Source: Desulfofustis sp. (lineage in GTDB: Bacteria; Desulfobacterota; Desulfobulbia; Desulfobulbales; Desulfocapsaceae). From it: a DNA stretch of 10,761 nucleotides. Shown here piece by piece: positions 7,148 to 10,761 of the stretch. The notes beneath the pieces are model-generated. The model worked only from the letters and a program-made list of their open reading frames with translations. It searched no databases and was not told the DNA's origin. Position 1 is the first letter of the stretch. Every line of letters begins with the position of its first letter. Made by a program: the position numbers and the translations under genes. The stretch lies in assembly GCA_030604345.1 (NCBI GenBank), contig JAUVWB010000029.1, positions 1 to 10,761 on the forward strand. The letters are read 5' to 3'.

Positions 7148-7741
7148 TCATTTTAGCCGGTTCAACAGGGTCTGCGCTGCCGCCAGTTCGCCGCGGATCA
7201 CCAAGGCGATGCCTTGTTCCACGAGCGGCAAGCGTTGGCGGATGGTTTCCAGGTCGTGCGACCCGACGGTTGACAACACGTACGCCTCCACCGGCATCTC
7301 ACCGGGGGTGAGGCCGTCACCCGGCCTGCCGATGCCGATCTTCAAGCGGAGATACTCCGGCGTCCCCAGGGTTTCAGTGATGGATTTGATGCCATTGTGC
7401 CCACCAGCCCCACCGCCGGTCACCAGCTTGATGCGCCCGACCGACATATCGATATCGTCATGAATCACCAGAAGACGATCGGCCGGAATACGATAGAAGG
7501 AACAGAACGGCGCCACCGCCCGACCACTGAGATTCATGAATGTTTGCGGCTTGAGGAGAAAGACGCGACATCCGTCGATGGTGCAGCGGCAGACCTCGGC
7601 ATTCCATTTAGTGGTCTGGAACCTTTTTCCGGTTCTCTGAGCCAGGTAATCGGCCACAAGGAAGCCGACATTGTGCCTGGTCGCCTCATACTTCCGGCCG
7701 GGATTTCCCAGACCGACGATGGCAAAATCTGTGTCCCTCAT
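7148..7741 (-). CDS. pth: Peptidyl-tRNA hydrolase
   Basis: Pth cleaves the ester bond of peptidyl-tRNAs that drop off ribosomes, recycling the tRNA. The 197-residue protein (E. coli: 194) has IVGLGNPGRKYEATRHNVGF near its start with the catalytic His at residue 23 and the conserved Asn of the NPG motif at 13. Other conserved residues are N70 in TFMNLSG, D95 in VIHDDID, and GGGAGGHNG at 109-117, whose His and Asn contact the substrate. The ATG at 7739-7741 is preferred to an in-frame TTG two codons upstream because GGAG sits 7 nt before the ATG but only 3 nt before the TTG. It follows rplY, as in many bacteria, but a strong hairpin terminator lies between them, so pth may have its own promoter; none was clear. 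Confidence 0.96.
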   Translation of the reverse strand: MRDTDFAIVGLGNPGRKYEATRHNVGFLVADYLAQRTGKRFQTTKWNAEVCRCTIDGCRVFLLKPQTFMNLSGRAVAPFCSFYRIPADRLLVIHDDIDMSVGRIKLVTGGGAGGHNGIKSITETLGTPEYLRLKIGIGRPGDGLTPGEMPVEAYVLSTVGSHDLETIRQRLPLVEQGIALVIRGELAAAQTLLNRLK

Positions 7742-7875
7742 GCGCAATCTCCGGGCTGCAAGGCGTTAGGTATCTCCGGACCAGATCGGCTTCACCATCG
7801 GAGCGACGACTATCGGCGCCGACAGAACACCTGAGTGGTCGGGAACGCATCAGCAGGATTAACGCCCTAAAAGCA

Positions 7876-7911
7876 AAACATCCGGAAAGAAGCGCGTCTT
7901 TCCGGATGTTT
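7876..7911. terminator. Strong bidirectional intrinsic terminator after rplY
   Basis: A perfect 15-bp stem (7876-7890 with 7897-7911) closes a 6-nt loop AGCGCG (7891-7896). The arms contain CATCCGGAAAGA and its exact complement. On the minus strand the stem ends in TTT and is followed by TGCTTTTAGG; on the plus strand by CTTTTACC. It lies 40 nt past the rplY stop and is the strongest terminator-like structure in the window. It would end transcripts from ispE/prs/rplY before pth. Confidence 0.85.
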
Positions 7912-7950
7912 CTTTTACCTAAAAAGGAGCCGTACGTCGCTGGTCGGCGA

Positions 7951-8505
7951 TCAGGGAGCGCTGATGGTTACACAGACGGCATCCGCATCACTGACCAGGC
8001 TGACTCCTTCCGGCAAGGTTATCTGTCCGGCGGTTACCTTGTCGCCGATGGCCAGCGGCCGGACATCGATCTGACAACTATCAGGGATGGCAAGCGGTTT
8101 TCCTTTCAGCTGAATGGCATTGTTCTCAATGACTTGAATACCACCAAAATCAACACCCTTGGCCTTTCCGACAAACTCCAGCGGCACCGTAAACACCGCT
8201 TCCTTATCCAGGTCTATCTCCTGGAAATCAGCGTGGTACAGGGTATCGCGAACCGGATCGGCCTGAATCTCGCGGACAACCACGTGGCGTTCCGAACCAT
8301 CATCTATTTTCAACGTCAGAACGGCGTTTCGTCCCTGCAGATCGACCAATTCCTGGAACAGGACCTTGGTTTCAAATTGCAGCGGCAGTGCCTCTTTGCC
8401 GCCACCGTAGGCGATCGCCGGCGTGTTCCCGGCAGCACGCAGACGCCTCATCGGCCCCTTGCCGAACGACTTTCTCACCACTGCTGACAACTCTTTCCTG
8501 ATCAT
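7951..8505 (-). CDS. rplY: 50S ribosomal protein L25 (long form, Ctc/TL5 type)
   Basis: L25 binds 5S rRNA in the large ribosomal subunit. The 184-residue product is the long Ctc/TL5 form: an N-terminal L25 domain (about 1-90, with GKGPMRRLRAAGNTPAIAYG and the 5S-binding segment) and a C-terminal beta-rich TL5 domain (about 95-184, with VPLEFVGKAKGVDFGG and ITLPEGVSLV). E. coli L25 has only the first domain (94 residues). The ATG at 8503-8505 follows an AAGGAGG ribosome binding site 5 nt upstream, the best in the window, as expected for a highly expressed ribosomal protein. It lies about 200 nt after prs with no terminator seen between them, so co-transcription with prs is likely. Confidence 0.95.
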   Translation of the reverse strand: MIRKELSAVVRKSFGKGPMRRLRAAGNTPAIAYGGGKEALPLQFETKVLFQELVDLQGRNAVLTLKIDDGSERHVVVREIQADPVRDTLYHADFQEIDLDKEAVFTVPLEFVGKAKGVDFGGIQVIENNAIQLKGKPLAIPDSCQIDVRPLAIGDKVTAGQITLPEGVSLVSDADAVCVTISAP

Positions 8506-8571
8506 CTGTTCCTCCTTCGTCCGGCCGCCCTCCCCTTACGATCATGGCTTCCGGTATTGTTTAAGACATGT

Positions 8572-8585
8572 GGTTGCAGGCAACC
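8572..8585. repeat. Perfect 6-bp inverted repeat upstream of rplY
   Basis: GGTTGC at 8572-8577 and GCAACC at 8580-8585 form a perfect dyad with a 2-nt centre, about 67 nt upstream of the rplY ATG in the prs-rplY gap. The centre is too small for a stable RNA hairpin without opening a base pair or more, so a DNA-binding site is an alternative. No matching family of sites is recognised. Confidence 0.35.
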
Positions 8586-8707
8586 GATTATCGTGAACAG
8601 GGATGGTACAGAACCCCTTTTCATCTCGCAGCAAAACAACTCGCCATTTCTGGCCCGACGCGCAACCGGTTCGCTCGAATCAACGGTTCCAGCCGTGTGC
8701 CGGCCGA

Positions 8708-9649
8708 TCAGACGAACAGGGAGCTGACCGAGTCCTCATTGTGAATCCGGTGGATTGCCTCCGCCAGCAGCGCCGAAACGGACAACACGATGATTTTTTC
8801 ACAGTGTCGCGCGTCTTCTCGTAACGGTATAGTATTGGTCACCACCAGGGACTTGATCGACGAGGCGGTGAGTCGCTCGATGGCGGGCCCGGAGAGAACC
8901 GGATGGGTGCAACAGGCATGTACTTCCTTGGCTCCGTTCTTCAGCAGGGTTTCAGCTCCATTGCACAGCGTACCGGCCGTGTCGACCATGTCATCGAGCA
9001 AGATGGCGACCTTGTTCTTCACATCGCCGATGACATGCATGGCTTCGCTATGATTGGGTCGATCCCGACGCTTGTCGATAATCGCCAGCCCGCAATTCAA
9101 CCGTTTGGCAAAGGCTCTGGTACGCTCCACTCCGCCGGCATCCGGCGAGACCAGGATAAAATTCTCAAAACTCTCTCTGATGTATTTGATCAGAATCGGC
9201 GCCGCATACAGGTGGTCCACCGGGATATTGAAAAACCCTGGGATCGGACCGGCGTGAAGGTCCATGCACAACACCCGCCTGACCCCTACCACCATCAACA
9301 TCTCGGCCACGACTTTGGCGGAGATGGGCACCCGCGGCGCCACCTTGCGGTCCTGCCGTGCATAGCCGTAATAGGGCAGGACGGCCGTTATGCGGCGAGC
9401 TGAGGCGCGCCGCAGAGCATCGGCCATGATGACCAACTCCATCAGATGATCGTTGACCGGGGTGCAGGTGGGTTGAATAATGAACGAGTCGGTGCCCCGG
9501 ACATTTTCTTTGATCTCGACGAAAATCTCTCCGTCACTGAATTTTCTGACATCGGCATCGGAGACCGTCATCTCCAAATGCTTGGCAATTTCCTGAGCCA
9601 TCGAATAATTGGCATTGCCGGAGAAAATTTTCATCACATTTCCACTCAT
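8708..9649 (-). CDS. prs: Ribose-phosphate pyrophosphokinase (PRPP synthetase)
   Basis: Prs makes 5-phosphoribosyl-1-pyrophosphate from ribose 5-phosphate and ATP, feeding nucleotide, histidine, tryptophan and NAD synthesis. The 313-residue protein (E. coli: 315) has [17 protein letters not shown] at 36-52, the ATP-binding [12 protein letters not shown] at 91-102, the family signature [11 protein letters not shown] at 130-140 with catalytic H132, the catalytic Lys193 in IDKRR, and the PRPP loop DDMVDTAGT at 219-227. It also has the class I C-terminal end [19 protein letters not shown]. The ATG at 9647-9649 has AGGA 9 nt upstream; an in-frame ATG five codons later would match the length of other family members equally well. 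The gene starts 53 nt after the 3' end of tRNA-Gln and has no terminator before it, so it likely shares a transcript with ispE and the tRNA. Confidence 0.97.
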   Translation of the reverse strand: MSGNVMKIFSGNANYSMAQEIAKHLEMTVSDADVRKFSDGEIFVEIKENVRGTDSFIIQPTCTPVNDHLMELVIMADALRRASARRITAVLPYYGYARQDRKVAPRVPISAKVVAEMLMVVGVRRVLCMDLHAGPIPGFFNIPVDHLYAAPILIKYIRESFENFILVSPDAGGVERTRAFAKRLNCGLAIIDKRRDRPNHSEAMHVIGDVKNKVAILLDDMVDTAGTLCNGAETLLKNGAKEVHACCTHPVLSGPAIERLTASSIKSLVVTNTIPLREDARHCEKIIVLSVSALLAEAIHRIHNEDSVSSLFV

Positions 9650-9702
9650 TACATGCCGTCCTGTTTCGTTGGCGCCACCGCTTGACGGGACTGAGAAGGC
9701 TC

Positions 9703-9778
9703 TGGCTGGGGCGGCAGGATTCGAACCTACGAAATGCCGGGATCAAAACCCGGTGCCTTACCGCTTGGCGACGCCCCA
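9703..9778 (-). tRNA. tRNA-Gln(UUG), with encoded CCA
   Basis: The full cloverleaf can be drawn on the minus strand: acceptor stem TGGGGCG with CGCCCCA, then discriminator G and encoded CCA at 9703-9705; D-arm GCC/GGC around AAGCGGTAA; anticodon stem CCGGG/CCCGG with loop TTTTGAT; variable loop CATTTC; T-arm GTAGG/CCTGC (one G-U pair) around TTCGAAT. The anticodon TTG reads CAA and, by wobble, CAG. The T-A first acceptor pair and the sequence closely resemble E. coli tRNA-Gln. The gene is 76 nt long. Its first nucleotide follows the ispE frame without any spacer, and the ispE stop codon lies inside the T-arm. It must be cut from a longer transcript by RNase P, since no promoter or terminator of its own is seen. 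Confidence 0.97.
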
Positions 9779-10713
9779 GCAACGGTGCGGGTCAAAAACA
9801 CTCGTCCGGGAAACTCAGCTGCAATACGATCGGCTACCTTTGTCAGCGACTCCTTCGGGTACAATTGCTCGGAGAACAGTCCAAACACCGTCGGCCCGCT
9901 GCCGGTCATCAGCGCTCCGGCGGCGCCTGCGCCCAGAAGCGCTCCCTTGATCGAAGCGATGACAGGATAGCGGGATATGGTGACCTGCTCCAGATCATTA
10001 AAGAGCATTTCCAGGCGGAAAAGTCCTCCATTATCCGTAAGCAAACCAGGGATTCTAGATTCTTTCTTGGTAGTTGTCAATGCGTAATTTTCAAACACGT
10101 CCCTGGTGGAAACGGCAAAACCGGGATTGACCAGCAAGACCTGATAGCCCTGCAAACTGGGCGCCGCCACGAGCTTCTCGCCGATACCCGTGGCCATCGC
10201 TGCTGCCGCTTCATGGACAAAAAATGGCACATCCGCTCCCAGGTACTGCGCCAGCACCCGCAATTCGTCTCGGGAGAACGGCTTTTCCAGCAAAGAGTTC
10301 AATCCGAGCAGAACTGCCGCCGCATCGCTGCTGCCGCCACCGAGACCGGCCGCTACCGGTACCCTCTTGGAGAGGTGCAGCTCCACCCCACTATCCTCGG
10401 TTCGACCGGCAGCCTGCAGAAAGCAGAGCGCTGCCCGAACGGCAAGATTCCTTTGGTCGACGGGCAAGTCCCGGCTCGAACAGCGACAGGTGACACCGGG
10501 AGTGCGCCCCAGAGCGAGCTCGATTCGGTCACCGAGTTCCAGCTTCTGCATGCGCGTGCACAGCTCGTGATAGCCATCCGGACGCCGACGCAAGACGCGC
10601 AGCGACAAATTGATTTTTGCCGGTGCGTTCAACACCAGAGGCACGCTCGGCGAGGACTCCTGCCGCCACGCTCGCGGTCCGGAAGAGACGACTGTCGCCC
10701 CGTCTCCCGGCAC
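9727..10713 (-). CDS. ispE: 4-diphosphocytidyl-2-C-methyl-D-erythritol kinase (GHMP kinase)
   Basis: IspE phosphorylates CDP-methylerythritol with ATP in the non-mevalonate (MEP) isoprenoid pathway. Family marks, numbered from the GTG at 10711-10713, are PAKINLSL at 31-38 with the substrate-site Lys33, RRPDGYHEL at 43-51, the GHMP ATP-binding loop [15 protein letters not shown] at 119-133, catalytic Asp161 in GADVPFF, and motif [13 protein letters not shown] at 269-278. The start is unsettled: this GTG has GGGAG 7 nt upstream but gives some 25 residues before the usual N-terminus. GTG codons at 10642-10644 and 10633-10635 lie nearer the usual start. An in-frame TTG lies at 10747-10749, and the frame is open to the right edge, so a start outside the window is possible. 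The last 16 residues and the stop are encoded within tRNA-Gln. Confidence 0.92.
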   Translation of the reverse strand: MPGDGATVVSSGPRAWRQESSPSVPLVLNAPAKINLSLRVLRRRPDGYHELCTRMQKLELGDRIELALGRTPGVTCRCSSRDLPVDQRNLAVRAALCFLQAAGRTEDSGVELHLSKRVPVAAGLGGGSSDAAAVLLGLNSLLEKPFSRDELRVLAQYLGADVPFFVHEAAAAMATGIGEKLVAAPSLQGYQVLLVNPGFAVSTRDVFENYALTTTKKESRIPGLLTDNGGLFRLEMLFNDLEQVTISRYPVIASIKGALLGAGAAGALMTGSGPTVFGLFSEQLYPKESLTKVADRIAAEFPGRVFLTRTVAGASPSGKAPGFDPGIS

Positions 10714-10761
10714 TCTATTGCTCCCGCTTTTTCCTGACGGCGTTGACAAAGCGCAATTTGA

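Noticed and set aside
9682..10737. A 351-codon plus-strand open frame opposite ispE and tRNA-Gln
   Set aside because: It is antisense to a clear GHMP kinase and a tRNA, has no family motif, is rich in Arg, Gln and Ser in the way of shadow frames, and begins inside the region complementary to tRNA-Gln.
1..10761. CRISPR arrays, insertion sequences, attachment sites or defence-type genes
   Set aside because: No spaced direct repeats, terminal inverted repeats, transposase or integrase motifs were seen, and almost all of the sequence is accounted for by housekeeping genes.

Overview
This window is a dense block of core housekeeping genes. Every convincing gene lies on the minus strand, so transcription runs from the high-coordinate end to the low one: ispE, tRNA-Gln, prs, rplY, pth, carD, an rluC/rluD-type pseudouridine synthase, coaE, rho, rpmE, prfA, prmC and murA. 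murA is cut by the left edge, and the ispE frame is still open at the right edge. I see no mobile element, CRISPR array, phage gene or obvious sign of horizontal transfer. Codon and base usage look even and moderately GC-rich throughout.

The gene content suggests a Gram-negative bacterium of the Desulfobacterota (former Deltaproteobacteria), perhaps near the Desulfobulbales. The grounds are the ispE-tRNA(Gln)-prs-rplY-pth order, a stand-alone CarD/CdnL regulator, a Rho with the PPRTGKT form of the P-loop, and the rho-rpmE-prfA-prmC-murA run. This is inference from gene order and motifs; no database search was possible.

Region by region. (1) 10761-7148: isoprenoid precursor synthesis (ispE), tRNA-Gln(UUG), PRPP synthesis (prs), ribosomal protein L25 (rplY) and peptidyl-tRNA hydrolase (pth). 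A strong bidirectional hairpin terminator separates rplY from pth. (2) 7147-4776: a CarD-family RNA polymerase-binding regulator with its own candidate promoter and a hairpin-bearing leader, then the pseudouridine synthase and coaE, which overlap by 7 nt. (3) 4775-2677: a near-consensus sigma-70 promoter just past the coaE stop, a leader of about 350 nt, rho, then zinc-type L31 (rpmE), ended by a perfect 9-bp hairpin and an oligo-U terminator. (4) 2676-1: release factor 1 (prfA), its glutamine methyltransferase (prmC) and the first enzyme committed to peptidoglycan synthesis (murA), with small gaps that suggest one operon.

Functionally, most genes serve translation and RNA metabolism: L25 and L31, RF1 and its modifying enzyme PrmC, Pth for peptidyl-tRNA recycling, a pseudouridine synthase and a tRNA. 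Two are transcription factors (CarD and Rho), and four supply precursors (PRPP, CoA, isoprenoids, peptidoglycan). I did not find a convincing new multi-gene system. The most unusual feature is at the ispE-tRNA junction: the ispE reading frame continues straight into tRNA-Gln with no spacer and stops inside the tRNA T-arm, so one stretch of 52 nt serves as both coding sequence and structural RNA.
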